Shown here piece by piece: positions 7,585-16,008 of a DNA stretch of 64,000 nucleotides (its first letter is position 1; every line of letters starts with the position of its first letter). Origin of the DNA: Rhodoferax sp. (lineage in GTDB: Bacteria; Pseudomonadota; Gammaproteobacteria; Burkholderiales; Burkholderiaceae_C). The notes below the pieces were generated by a model, which searched no databases, was not told where the DNA came from, and saw only the letters and a list, made by a program, of their open reading frames with translations. The stretch is taken from NCBI GenBank assembly GCA_024235935.1, contig JACKLL010000004.1, positions 186,001 to 250,000 of the forward strand, read 5' to 3'. Position numbers and translations under genes: made by a program.

Positions 7585-8777
7585 TGCGCGCCCCTCACGC
7601 CGCGTACGGCTCCATTTGCATCCGGCAGGTGCCGGCGTTGGCGCGCCTGAGGCACGGAAACGCCAACCTGGCTGCTGCAGATGGCCCAGGTCAGGCATAC
7701 CGCGAGGGCTGCGGCGCCGCCCGTATGCAACAGCGCCGCAATCAGCGGCCAGTCCAGCACCACATTGCTCAACCCGGTGGCCAGCTGCATCAGCGCGAGG
7801 ACAAGGATCCAGCGCGCGAGCTTGCGCAGCCCGTCAAAACGGGACAACCGCCAGGCCAGCAGGAACAGCGCAGACAACACGACATATGCCATCAGACGGT
7901 GCACATAGTGGATGGCCGTCAAGGCTGCAAACGACAGGGCATCACCAGTCGATGTCATGCCGAGTTCACGCCAGACCTCGAAGCCCTGGTCAAAACGCAT
8001 CGCAGGCCACCAGCTCCCCTGACAGGTCGGGAAATCGGTACACGCCAATACCGCATAGTTGGTGCTGACCCAGCCCCCCAACGCCAGCTGAATGGCCAAC
8101 AGCACGGCCACCAGCAGCAGGCCACTGCGCGTGCGCGCATCGATCTGCGTGGGCGGCGCTGCACCCGCACTGGCGAGGGATTGCTGGTGAACCTGAATGG
8201 CCAGCAGCACCAGCAGGAACAGCCCGCCCAGCAGGTGCAACGTGACGATGGCCGGGAACAGCCGCATGGTCACGGTGAATGCCCCGAACGCACCCTGCAC
8301 GCAGACCCATAGCAGCGTCACGGTCGGCCACCACGGGCTGGGCCCATCGGCCACCGCCCTGCGCTGCCAGTGTGCGCGCCAGCTGGCCACGGTCAGGACC
8401 AGGATCAATGCACCCACGCCCGTTGCCAGATAGCGGTGAACCATCTCGATCCAGGCTTTTCCATGGGTGACCGGCCCGCTCGGCATGGCCGATTGGGCGG
8501 CATGGATTTCGGCCCTGGCCCCCACCGGACTCGCATTGCCGTAACAGCCCGGCCAATCGGGACAACCCAGGCCGGAGTCGGACAAACGCGTGAACGCACC
8601 GAACAGCACCAGATCAAAGGTGAGAAAAAGGGTCAGCACGGTCACGGCCCGCAACCAGTTCCGCGACCCCGTACGCCGGGCGCGAAACCAGACCCAGGCC
8701 AACGCCATGGCCGCAATCAGGGCGCCCGCCAGCATCACCTGCAGGATGGGCGACAGGTCGACAGCAGCCGGCGCCAT
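7581..8777 (-). CDS. ctaA: Heme A synthase (COX15/CtaA family)
   Basis: The 398-residue protein has eight predicted helices arranged as two four-helix bundles. The paired histidines for the heme sites are visible as VHRYLA and LHLLGG in the first half and HYVHRLM and LHTGGA in the second. It oxidises the C8 methyl of heme O to a formyl group, giving heme A. The conserved Cys pair of the periplasmic loop is present (CPDWPGC), and a second such motif, CTDFPTC, follows. It is coupled to ctaB by a 4-base overlap. Confidence 0.96.
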   Translation of the reverse strand: MAPAAVDLSPILQVMLAGALIAAMALAWVWFRARRTGSRNWLRAVTVLTLFLTFDLVLFGAFTRLSDSGLGCPDWPGCYGNASPVGARAEIHAAQSAMPSGPVTHGKAWIEMVHRYLATGVGALILVLTVASWRAHWQRRAVADGPSPWWPTVTLLWVCVQGAFGAFTVTMRLFPAIVTLHLLGGLFLLVLLAIQVHQQSLASAGAAPPTQIDARTRSGLLLVAVLLAIQLALGGWVSTNYAVLACTDFPTCQGSWWPAMRFDQGFEVWRELGMTSTGDALSFAALTAIHYVHRLMAYVVLSALFLLAWRLSRFDGLRKLARWILVLALMQLATGLSNVVLDWPLIAALLHTGGAAALAVCLTWAICSSQVGVSVPQARQRRHLPDANGAVRGVRGAQ

Positions 8778-8822
8778 CAGCGGGGGCTCCGTGCCGGGTT
8801 GTACGGTCGCGTCAAATGCATG

Positions 8823-9494
8823 TCAGCGTCCCGCCTCGTCCCAGGACGAACTGGCGCGCAAGACCCGCTCGATGTCGCGCTTGGCCTTGGCCGCACCCTT
8901 GAGATCCAGTCCGGCCGGAAACCGCATCATCCAGTTACCCATCGGATCGACCAGGTACAGGTGCTCCGCCAACGCATGGCCTTGCTGTGGCGCCAGCCAT
9001 GCGGCCAGTTCCGTCGGTGGCACCCGCAGCACGACCGCGCCCTGGAGCGCGGGCAGCAGGGCCGGCGCAATGGCCACGTCATCGTTGATCAGCCACACCC
9101 GATCGACCCTGTCCTTTTCCTTGCCCAGGCTCTCGCGCAGCTGGCGTTGCATGTACAGGTATTGCTGGCAGGTCGCATCGCATGCACCGCCCGAGACGGT
9201 GACCAGCAGCCATTGGCCCTTGAGCGCACGCAGATTGGAGGCGGCGCCATCCGGCGCGACCCCCATCAGATCGGGCAAGGGACGCTGCGGATCCACCAAA
9301 GTACCGAATACCGAGCGCGCCTGCGGGCGCACCACGTAATACGTCAGGTAGGAGGCGACGACAGGCGCCGCGCAGATCAGCAATACCAGCAGCATCTGCC
9401 AGCGGCCGATGCGCGTGCGCTTGACATTGACATCCGTGCCGTCCACACGCGGCAAGGTGTGCACGGTCAGTTCCAGGGGTTGGTCTTTGTTCAC
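8823..9494 (-). CDS. SCO-like thioredoxin-fold membrane protein of the oxidase cluster
   Basis: About 223 residues from a GTG at 9494 (no ATG suits). One transmembrane helix lies near residues 30-50 (MLLVLLICAAPVVASY), followed by a periplasmic domain. A CDATC motif (CxxxC) and a downstream His in EHLYLVD suggest a diverged SCO/thioredoxin fold. The gene sits between SURF1 and ctaA, its usual place in Burkholderiales clusters, and probably takes part in copper or heme delivery to the oxidase. No strong ribosome site is seen, and it follows SURF1 by 13 bases, so it may be translated by coupling. Confidence 0.75.
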   Translation of the reverse strand: MNKDQPLELTVHTLPRVDGTDVNVKRTRIGRWQMLLVLLICAAPVVASYLTYYVVRPQARSVFGTLVDPQRPLPDLMGVAPDGAASNLRALKGQWLLVTVSGGACDATCQQYLYMQRQLRESLGKEKDRVDRVWLINDDVAIAPALLPALQGAVVLRVPPTELAAWLAPQQGHALAEHLYLVDPMGNWMMRFPAGLDLKGAAKAKRDIERVLRASSSWDEAGR

Positions 9495-9507
9495 GTGAGG
9501 GCGATGT

Positions 9508-10224
9508 TCAGCGGAGCCGGAAAAAACGTCGGATGATCTGGAACCAGAGGTAAAGGCCGGCAATCAGTGCGCACAGCGCGAACCACTGGAACGCATAGCC
9601 GAGGTGTTTGGACACCCCGGTGTCGATGGCGGGCCAGTCGCGCACCAGACCGTCACCGGCCGCCCCCGTCTGCTGGACGGTGAAGTCCGCCAGTGGGACA
9701 CCCACTTCGGCGGAAAAGCGCGCGAGGTCGAGATTTTGCCGGATCTTGCCCTGCTGTGCGCCACCGAAGTCGTAAAGCTTGCCGGGCGCAGGGGCGATTC
9801 GGCCCTGAATCCGGACCTCGCCTGGCGGTGTTGCCAGCACAGGCAGCTCGGTACGATCGGTGAAATTGCGCTGCACCCAGCCCCGCTGGACCACAATGGT
9901 CACGCCCGACGGTGTCAATTGCAGCGGCGTGAGTACGTAAAAGCCCGGTTTGCCGGCCACCTGCCGGTTGTCCAGGAACACCGTATGGGAGGCGAGCCAG
10001 CGACCCTGCAGGTCCACCCGGCGAAACATCTGCTCGGCCGACGCGGCAGAACCGGTCGCGGCCAGCACGACATCGCCCAGGACCGGCAAGCCCCCCTGCC
10101 GGTCGATGGAGGCCTGCATAGCCTCCTTCTGCTCGGCGCGGGACAGCTGCCACAGCCCCAGTCGCGCCGTCAGGCCGACCCCGAGCACCGCGGCCAGCGT
10201 CACCAGCCAGAATCGCGCGCCCAT
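9508..10224 (-). CDS. SURF1 family cytochrome oxidase assembly protein
   Basis: The product has the SURF1 architecture: one helix near the N-terminus (FWLVTLAAVLGVGLTARLG, then WQLSRAEQKEA), a periplasmic domain, and a second helix near the C-terminus (YAFQWFALCALIAGLYLWF). The family assists heme A insertion into subunit I. From the ATG at 10224 it is 238 residues. A longer start at 10257 has a GAGG ribosome site, but it would overlap the start codon of the divergent DUF2909 gene. Confidence 0.93.
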   Translation of the reverse strand: MGARFWLVTLAAVLGVGLTARLGLWQLSRAEQKEAMQASIDRQGGLPVLGDVVLAATGSAASAEQMFRRVDLQGRWLASHTVFLDNRQVAGKPGFYVLTPLQLTPSGVTIVVQRGWVQRNFTDRTELPVLATPPGEVRIQGRIAPAPGKLYDFGGAQQGKIRQNLDLARFSAEVGVPLADFTVQQTGAAGDGLVRDWPAIDTGVSKHLGYAFQWFALCALIAGLYLWFQIIRRFFRLR

Positions 10225-10255
10225 GGTTCGTGACCGCGCGGGATAATCCGCAACC

Positions 10256-10477
10256 ATGACCTACCTCGTGATTCTCGCGTTCGTCGCCATCATTGGCAGC
10301 CTGGGCGCCGCCCTTTTCTTCATGCTGCGCGGTGGCGGAGACAACCAGGCCAAGAGCCAGCGCATGGCGCGCGCCCTCGCCATGCGCGTGGGCTTTTCGG
10401 TATTGCTGTTCGTCTGCGTGCTGATCGCCTGGAAGCTGGGCTACATCCACCCGACCGGCATTCGCGCAGGAAGCTGA
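10256..10477 (+). CDS. DUF2909 twin-transmembrane protein
   Basis: The 73-residue protein consists of two helices (residues 3-24 and 45-62) joined by a short basic loop. The family is found beside cytochrome oxidase genes in beta- and gammaproteobacteria; its role is not known. It is the only plus-strand gene within the cox cluster. Its start lies 31 bp from the preferred SURF1 start on the other strand, so divergent promoters must be very compact. Confidence 0.85.
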   Translation: MTYLVILAFVAIIGSLGAALFFMLRGGGDNQAKSQRMARALAMRVGFSVLLFVCVLIAWKLGYIHPTGIRAGS

Positions 10478-10491
10478 CATCCCGGAATCGA

Positions 10492-10509
10492 CCAGCCGCT
10501 GGCGGCTGG
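10492..10509. terminator. Hairpin between DUF2909 and ctaE, possible bidirectional terminator
   Basis: CCAGCCG-CTGG-CGGCTGG forms a 7-bp perfect stem with a 4-base loop between two convergent genes. No T-run follows on either side. Confidence 0.45.
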
Positions 10510-10523
10510 CCGTTGCCTGCACA

Positions 10524-11405
10524 TCAGAGCCAGTAAACCAGGATGTACAGGCCGAGCCAGACGACGTCAACGAAGTGCCAGTACCATGCCGCGCCTTCGA
10601 AACCGAAGTGCCGCTGGGGCGTAAAGTGGCCTTTCTGCAGCCGCAGCGTGATGAACAGCAGCATCAGCATCCCCACCAGCACGTGGAAGCCGTGGAAACC
10701 GGTCAGCATGAAGAAGGTGGAGCCATAGGCGCCTGACGACAGCTTGAGGTTCAGCTCGCTGTAGGCATGGAAATATTCGTAGCCTTGCACGCACAGGAAG
10801 ATGATGCCAAGCAGCACCGTCATCCACATGAAGGCGATGGTCTTTGCACGGTTGCCCAGTTGCAGCGCATGGTGCGCAATGGTCAGCGTCACGCCGGAGG
10901 TCAGCAGCAACGCGGTGTTGATGGTTGGCAGCCAGAACGGGCCCATGGTCTGGAATGGCTCGATGGTGCCCGCCGGCGAAGCGGTGGCACCAGCCGACAT
11001 GCTCGGCCACACGGCCTTGAAGTCCGGCCAGAGCAAGGCGTTGTCGAGATTGCCCAAGGTCGGGACCGAATGGACCCGTGCCCACCACAAGGCGGTGAAG
11101 AAGGCGCCGAAGAACATCACCTCGGAGAAGATGAACCAACTCATGCTCCAGCGGAAGGACAGATCGACCTTGAAGCCGTAGGAGCCACCTTCGCTTTCCG
11201 CCACTGCGTCACTGAACCAGCGGAACAGGATCACGAACAGCCACAGCAGGCCGAAATAGGTCGAGTACTGACCCCAGCTTACGCCGTTGATCCACTGCCC
11301 CGCACCGAAGAACACAAAGAACAGGCCGACGGCCGCCAGCACCGGGTGACTGGACGGACCGGGCACGAAGTAGTACGGCGTGCTGCTATGGGATGTAGAA
11401 CTCAT
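10524..11405 (-). CDS. ctaE: Cytochrome c oxidase subunit III
   Basis: The 293-residue protein has seven predicted helices and the conserved membrane Glu region of subunit III (FSEVMFFGAFF). The C-terminal signature AAWYWHFVDVVWL is also present. It forms part of the aa3 oxidase core in the inner membrane. GGAGCAGAA precedes the ATG. It is the last structural gene of the ctaC-ctaD-ctaG-ctaE series on the minus strand, 66 bp after DUF2970. Confidence 0.97.
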   Translation of the reverse strand: MSSTSHSSTPYYFVPGPSSHPVLAAVGLFFVFFGAGQWINGVSWGQYSTYFGLLWLFVILFRWFSDAVAESEGGSYGFKVDLSFRWSMSWFIFSEVMFFGAFFTALWWARVHSVPTLGNLDNALLWPDFKAVWPSMSAGATASPAGTIEPFQTMGPFWLPTINTALLLTSGVTLTIAHHALQLGNRAKTIAFMWMTVLLGIIFLCVQGYEYFHAYSELNLKLSSGAYGSTFFMLTGFHGFHVLVGMLMLLFITLRLQKGHFTPQRHFGFEGAAWYWHFVDVVWLGLYILVYWL

Positions 11406-11471
11406 TTCTGCTCCAGGCTCTCAATTCAGGTTTCTGCTAACTCTTCTTGACACTATTCAGTGGCAACGGCG

Positions 11472-11687
11472 TCACGCCGCCACCCACTTCACCAGCACGA
11501 TCAATGCCGCCACCAGCACGAACACACCGACAAAACCCGCCACCACCACGAACAGTGGATTGACACGGGCTTCGCGCTCATGGTCGTTGCGCTTGCGCAC
11601 GCCGAAAAACGCCCAGGCCACGGTCTTGACCATCCCCCACGTAGAACCGCCTGCGGTGACGGTCTCGCCCTTCGGAGCTGCGCTCAT
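11472..11687 (-). CDS. DUF2970 small membrane protein
   Basis: The 71-residue product has a soluble N-terminus containing the family-typical VAWAFFGVRKR and one C-terminal helix (PLFVVVAGFVGVFVLVAAL). The family is found between ctaG and ctaE in betaproteobacteria; its function is undetermined. GGAGGTG lies eight bases before the ATG. The ATG overlaps the TGA of a 16-codon reading frame that itself overlaps ctaG. Confidence 0.9.
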   Translation of the reverse strand: MSAAPKGETVTAGGSTWGMVKTVAWAFFGVRKRNDHEREARVNPLFVVVAGFVGVFVLVAALIVLVKWVAA

Positions 11688-11734
11688 GCCGACACCTCCG
11701 GGCGACGCATGTCCGGACGCACTGGCGTCGTCAT
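11684..11734 (-). CDS. 16-codon linking ORF between ctaG and DUF2970
   Basis: ATG at 11734 overlaps the ctaG stop (ATGA) and its TGA at 11684 overlaps the DUF2970 start (ATGA). The encoded peptide, MTTPVRPDMRRPEVSA, shows no known motif. Its 3' end carries the ribosome binding site of DUF2970. It may only carry ribosomes from ctaG to DUF2970 rather than make a functional peptide. Confidence 0.35.
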   Translation of the reverse strand: MTTPVRPDMRRPEVSA

Positions 11735-12336
11735 GTACCCGCCTTCGATGCCGGATCCACGGACGCCGCAGCGGTCGACTCCGGGGCGGGCGGAATGGGC
11801 CCGCCCACCTCGAAGAAGGTGTACGACAAGGTGATGGTCTTGACGTCGCGCGACAGCTTGGGGTCGATGATGAAGGCAACCGGCCAGCTTTTCTTCTCGC
11901 CCGGGTCCAGCGTGTACTGGTTGAAGCAGAAGCATTCCAGCTTGTGGAAATTGGGTCCGGCCTGGCGCGGCGCATAGCTGGGAATGGCCTGTGCCGCCAT
12001 GCGCCGGTTCTGCGTATTCTGGAATTCGTACAGCACGGTCGTGAGTTCGCCCGGATGCACCTGGACGGACCGGCGCTCCGGCTTGAATGCCCAGGGACCC
12101 CGCGTATTGGTATCGAACTCCACCGTAATGGTACGGCTGGTGTCGACCTGGGTATTCGCCTGCACGCTCGAGGTTGCACCCGGAATATTGCGGTCGCCCA
12201 GCGCCAGCACATTGATTCCGGTGACCTCGCAGATCGCGTTGTACAGCGGTACCAGCCCGTAACCGAACGCCAGCATGCCAATGGCCACGACCACCAGTTT
12301 GCGGGCCATGGTCAGGTTCTGATAACGCGCGCGCAT
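11731..12336 (-). CDS. ctaG: Cytochrome c oxidase assembly protein CtaG/Cox11
   Basis: The 201-residue protein has one N-terminal helix (LVVVAIGMLAFGYGLVPLY) and a periplasmic immunoglobulin-like domain. The copper ligands of the Cox11 family are visible as CFCF in LECFCFNQ. It delivers CuB to subunit I. The start is 4 bases beyond the stop of the 39-codon assembly gene, so the genes are closely coupled. Confidence 0.96.
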   Translation of the reverse strand: MRARYQNLTMARKLVVVAIGMLAFGYGLVPLYNAICEVTGINVLALGDRNIPGATSSVQANTQVDTSRTITVEFDTNTRGPWAFKPERRSVQVHPGELTTVLYEFQNTQNRRMAAQAIPSYAPRQAGPNFHKLECFCFNQYTLDPGEKKSWPVAFIIDPKLSRDVKTITLSYTFFEVGGPIPPAPESTAAASVDPASKAGT

Positions 12337-12339
12337 GGT

Positions 12340-12459
12340 TCAGCCGCCGAAAAAGCCGATTTTCACGACGATGCCGAGCATGAAGACGACCGCAATCGAC
12401 ACCAGGATCATGGCCAGGCGGAAATTGGATCGCTTCTGTTCGGGTGTCATGGTCGACAT
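12340..12459 (-). CDS. Cytochrome oxidase small assembly protein (39 codons)
   Basis: A very short reading frame encodes a 39-residue protein: a basic start (TPEQKRSNFR), one helix (LAMILVSIAVVFMLGIVVK) and a GFFGG end. The pattern matches the tiny oxidase assembly proteins found between ctaD and ctaG in Burkholderiales. A second ATG at 12450 (MTPEQK) may be the true start, as many homologues begin there. It fills the gap between ctaD and ctaG, and its stop is three bases from the ctaG start. Confidence 0.8.
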   Translation of the reverse strand: MSTMTPEQKRSNFRLAMILVSIAVVFMLGIVVKIGFFGG

Positions 12460-12479
12460 GGAAAAGGACCGTCGCGGTA

Positions 12480-13523
12480 TCAGCCGATCACGCGCGAGGC
12501 GGTGGCATCCAGTTTGGGTGGGTTTTCAAAGGTGTGGAACGGCGCCGGAGACGGCACTTCCCACTCCAGGCCCTCAGCACCTTCCCAGGGCTTCTGGGGT
12601 GCCTTCTCGCCCTTGCCGCGCATGCAGGGCAGGACAACGAACAGGAAGAAATAGACCTGGGCAAATCCGAAGAAGAACGCGCCCACCGATGCGACCGCAT
12701 TGAAGTCGGCAAACTGCATCGGGTAGTCGGCATAACGGCGCGGCATACCGGCCAGGCCCAGGAAGTGCATCGGGAAGAAGGTCACGTTGAACGCGATCAG
12801 CGACCACCAGAAATGGATCTTGCCGCGGGTCTCGTTGTACATGACACCGGTCCACTTGGGCATCCAGTAGTAGACACCCGAGAACATCGCGTACAGCGAG
12901 CCCGCAACCAGCACGTAATGGAAGTGCGCCACCACGTAATAGGTGTCCTGCAACTGGATGTCGATCGGTGCCATGGCCAGGATCAGGCCGGTGAAGCCGC
13001 CCATCGTGAACACAAAGATGAATCCGACCGCAAACAGCATCGGCGTCTCGAAGGTCATCGAGCCCTGCCACATGGTGGCGATCCAGTTGAAGATCTTCAC
13101 CGCCGTCGGCACCGCGATCAGCATCGTCGCGTACATGAAGAACAACTGGCCGGTCACCGGCATGCCGGTGGTGAACATGTGGTGTGCCCACACGACGAAG
13201 CTCAGGATCGCAATGCTGGAGGTCGCATAGACCATCGAGGTGTAGCCGAACAGGCGCTTGCGGGCAAATGCCGGCACGACCTGGCTGATGATGCCGAAGG
13301 CCGGCAGAATCATGATGTAGACCTCGGGGTGACCGAAGAACCAGAAGATGTGCTGGTACATCACCGGATCACCGCCGCCGCCGGGGTTGAAGAAGCTGGT
13401 GCCAAAGTGGCGATCGGTCAGCGTCATCGTGATCGCGCCGGCGAGCACCGGCATCACGGCAATCAGCAGATACGCGGTGATCAGCCAGGTCCAGGCGAAC
13501 ATCGGCATCTTCATCAACGTCAT
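12480..13523 (-). pseudogene. ctaD: Cytochrome c oxidase subunit I, C-terminal part (frameshifted ctaD)
   Basis: This 347-residue frame carries the catalytic part of subunit I: HPEVY (CuB His cross-linked to Tyr), AHHMF (two CuB His) and VAHFHYV (heme a3 and heme a ligands). It starts at an ATG that overlaps the stop of the upstream frame. The family sequence runs NMRAPGMTLMKMP without a break. Here GGGCCCCGG-CATG lacks one G, so the second half is out of frame with the first. Either a sequencing or assembly error, or a real mutation giving two polypeptides. Confidence 0.85.
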
Positions 13524-14098
13524 GCCGGGGCCCGCATGTTCAGGATGGTGACAATGATGTTGATCGAACCCATGATGGAGCTTGCGCCCATGATGTGCAG
13601 CGCGAAGATGCCGACGTCCATGCTCGGACCCATCTGCAGCGTCAGCGGCGCATACAGCGTCCAGCCGGCGGCCGGTGCGCCACCGGGCATGAAGAACGAG
13701 CTGACCACCATCAGGCCGGCGGGAATCAGCAGCCAGAAGCTGAAGTTGTTCATGCGCGCGAACGCCATGTCCGAGGCGCCGATCTGCAGCGGAATCATCC
13801 AGTTGGCGAAGCCCACGAAGCCCGGCATGATGGCGCCGAACACCATGATGATGCCGTGCATGGTGGTGAGCTGGTTGAACAGCTCGGGGTTGACCAGCTG
13901 CAGGCCGGGCTGGAACAGCTCGGTGCGGATCAGCAAGGCCAGCACGCCGCCGACCATCAGCATCGTGAACGAGAACAACAGGTACAAGGTACCGATGTCC
14001 TTGTGGTTGGTCGCGAATACCCAGCGCCGCCAGCCGACAGGCGCATGGTGGTCGTGATGGTCATCGTGGCCGTGGGGGTGGTCCAGTACTGCGCTCAT
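13520..14098 (-). pseudogene. ctaD: Cytochrome c oxidase subunit I, N-terminal part (frameshifted ctaD)
   Basis: This 192-residue frame encodes a His-rich N-terminus (HGHDDHHDHH), the FATNHKDIGTLY signature and the first four or so helices, including the low-spin heme a ligand in TMHGIIM. It ends NMRAPA-stop where homologues continue NMRAPGMTLMK. The frame changes at 13520-13523. With this break the heme a ligands are separated between two products, so a functional oxidase would need an intact gene or unusual reassembly. Confidence 0.88.
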
Positions 14099-14150
14099 GC
14101 TGATTTCCTCGTCGTCAATTCAATATTCCGGATGTCGGGCACAGGGGCGC

Positions 14151-15344
14151 TTACTTGCGCGCGCTCTGAACTTCGGCCGGCTGCACGATCTGTCCGGTCT
14201 TGTTCGACCAGTGGTTCTTCGTATAGGAGATGACAGCCGCAATGTCGGTGTCGCTGAGCTGCTTCCAGGCCGGCATGGCGCCGTTGTTCTGGCCGTTGAG
14301 CAACACGGCGATCTGCTTGGTCTTGTCGGCGTCGAGCACCACGGCCGCGCCGTCGAGCGGCTTGATCGGGCCGGCACCCTTGCCGTTGGCCTGGTGGCAG
14401 GCCTGGCAATTGGCGGTATAGACCTTCTCGCCACGGGCGACGATCTCGTCCAGCGTCCAGACACGCGACGGATCATCCGCCTTGGCCGCCATCTTCTTCA
14501 TCTCGCCGTCGACCCAGGTCGAATAGTCCTGCGCCGAAACCACTTTCACATGGATAGGCATGTAGGCGTGCTCCTTGCCGCACAACTCGACGCACTGGCC
14601 GTAGTAGTCGCCAATCTTCTCGGCACGGAACCAGGTGTCGCGCACAAAGCCCGGAATCGCATCCTGCTTGATGCCGAACGACGGCACCATGAAGGAATGG
14701 ATCACGTCGTTGGCGGTCGTGATGATGCGCACTTTCTTGTCGACCGGCACGACCAGCGGGTTGTCCACCTTGAGCAGGTAGTCGTCGACCACTTCGCCCG
14801 CCTTGGGGCCGCCGGCATCGGACATGGCGCGTTGCTTGCGGTCGAGCGCCGACAGGAAGCCGATGCCCTCGCCTTCGCCCTTGATGTAGTCGTAACCCCA
14901 TTTCCACTGCATGCCGGTCGCCTTGATGGTCAGGTCGGCATTGGTGGTGTCCTTCATCGCGACGATGACCTTGGTGGCCGGCAAGGCCATCAGGATCACG
15001 ATCACGAATGGAATGATGGTCCAGATGATCTCCACCGTGACCGATTCGTGGAAGGTGGCCGCCTTGTGGCCCACCGACTTGCGGTGCTTCCAGATCGAAT
15101 AGAACATGACCGCAAATACCGCCACGAAGATCACCGTGCAGACGATCAGCATGAACCAGTGCAGCCATGCCTGCTCCTCGGCGATGCGGGTCACCGGTGG
15201 GTGCAGGTTGAGCTGATTGACTGCGGGTCCGCCCGGAAGGTCATTGACCGCGTGGGCAAGCGTGAAGGCTGCAGTACCCAGCCAGGCGAGCGCCGTTGTC
15301 AACACAGAACCCAGTTTGCCCTGAATGCTCTTCATCATGTTCAC
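14151..15344 (-). CDS. ctaC: Cytochrome c oxidase subunit II with fused cytochrome c domain (caa3 type)
   Basis: The 397-residue protein has a signal-like N-terminus, two helices (residues 62-84 and 104-122), then the periplasmic CuA domain with H216, C251, E253, C255, H259 and M262. A C-terminal heme c domain follows, with CQACH at 313-317. This is the caa3-type subunit II that accepts electrons through its own heme. Starts: GTG at 15344 has GAGG ten bases upstream; ATG at 15338 or 15335 are alternatives. It heads the ctaC-ctaD-ctaG-ctaE run. Confidence 0.95.
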   Translation of the reverse strand: MNMMKSIQGKLGSVLTTALAWLGTAAFTLAHAVNDLPGGPAVNQLNLHPPVTRIAEEQAWLHWFMLIVCTVIFVAVFAVMFYSIWKHRKSVGHKAATFHESVTVEIIWTIIPFVIVILMALPATKVIVAMKDTTNADLTIKATGMQWKWGYDYIKGEGEGIGFLSALDRKQRAMSDAGGPKAGEVVDDYLLKVDNPLVVPVDKKVRIITTANDVIHSFMVPSFGIKQDAIPGFVRDTWFRAEKIGDYYGQCVELCGKEHAYMPIHVKVVSAQDYSTWVDGEMKKMAAKADDPSRVWTLDEIVARGEKVYTANCQACHQANGKGAGPIKPLDGAAVVLDADKTKQIAVLLNGQNNGAMPAWKQLSDTDIAAVISYTKNHWSNKTGQIVQPAEVQSARK

Positions 15345-15397
15345 TTCAAAATTGCCTCAAATACGCGGGCATCCGCCCAGCACGGTTGCACCCGCCT

Positions 15398-15871
15398 TCA
15401 CGCCCCGCGCAATGCCATCCTGATCTCGCGCGCCAGCAATGGCCGCAGTTCAGGCCGTACAAAACGCCCCACATGCACAGTCCTGCCATGGCCCGACAAC
15501 GCGATCAGCGAATTGTCGGCCGCACCAGGCTCCACCCTCACCCATTCACGCCGGAATTCGCAGCGGCTCAGCTTGCCTGCGGACTCCTGCTCGATCACCA
15601 GTTGCCCATCGGACAAGCGGATGGTCTCTCCATCGGCCGCGTGGCGCGCGTAGATCAGGAACGCAGCGCCCACCACCATCAACTCCAGCCAGGCTATCGG
15701 CAATACCAGTGTCGCCCCCTGCAACCAGAACATCCCGCCCAGGCCCAGAGACACCACACACATCGACAGATAGATATAGCCCAACTGACGCGGCGTGACC
15801 GAGCAGTTGCGCCGCAAGAACCAATGAAAGTTCTGGCCTTGCACTGTCGCGAATCGAAAAACCGGATTCAT
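15398..15871 (-). CDS. DUF2244 membrane protein
   Basis: The 157-residue product has two adjacent helices (about residues 35-75) and a C-terminal soluble region with the family-like CEFRREWVRVE and VHVGRFVRPELR. GGAAAGG before the ATG at 15871 decides this start over longer versions. The gene lies 53 bp upstream of ctaC on the same strand, as commonly seen in Burkholderiales. A role in oxidase biogenesis is suggested by position only. Confidence 0.82.
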   Translation of the reverse strand: MNPVFRFATVQGQNFHWFLRRNCSVTPRQLGYIYLSMCVVSLGLGGMFWLQGATLVLPIAWLELMVVGAAFLIYARHAADGETIRLSDGQLVIEQESAGKLSRCEFRREWVRVEPGAADNSLIALSGHGRTVHVGRFVRPELRPLLAREIRMALRGA

Positions 15872-16008
15872 CACGTGCCTTTCCACCTCTGCAGGCGCGG
15901 CCTTTGCGCGCGCCATGGCGAAACCAGCGGGAAAATGCCCATCCAACACCGCGGCATTGTAGCCGACCGACCCAGCCGGTCCCGACTGTGGGGGCACCCA
16001 TGCCATAG

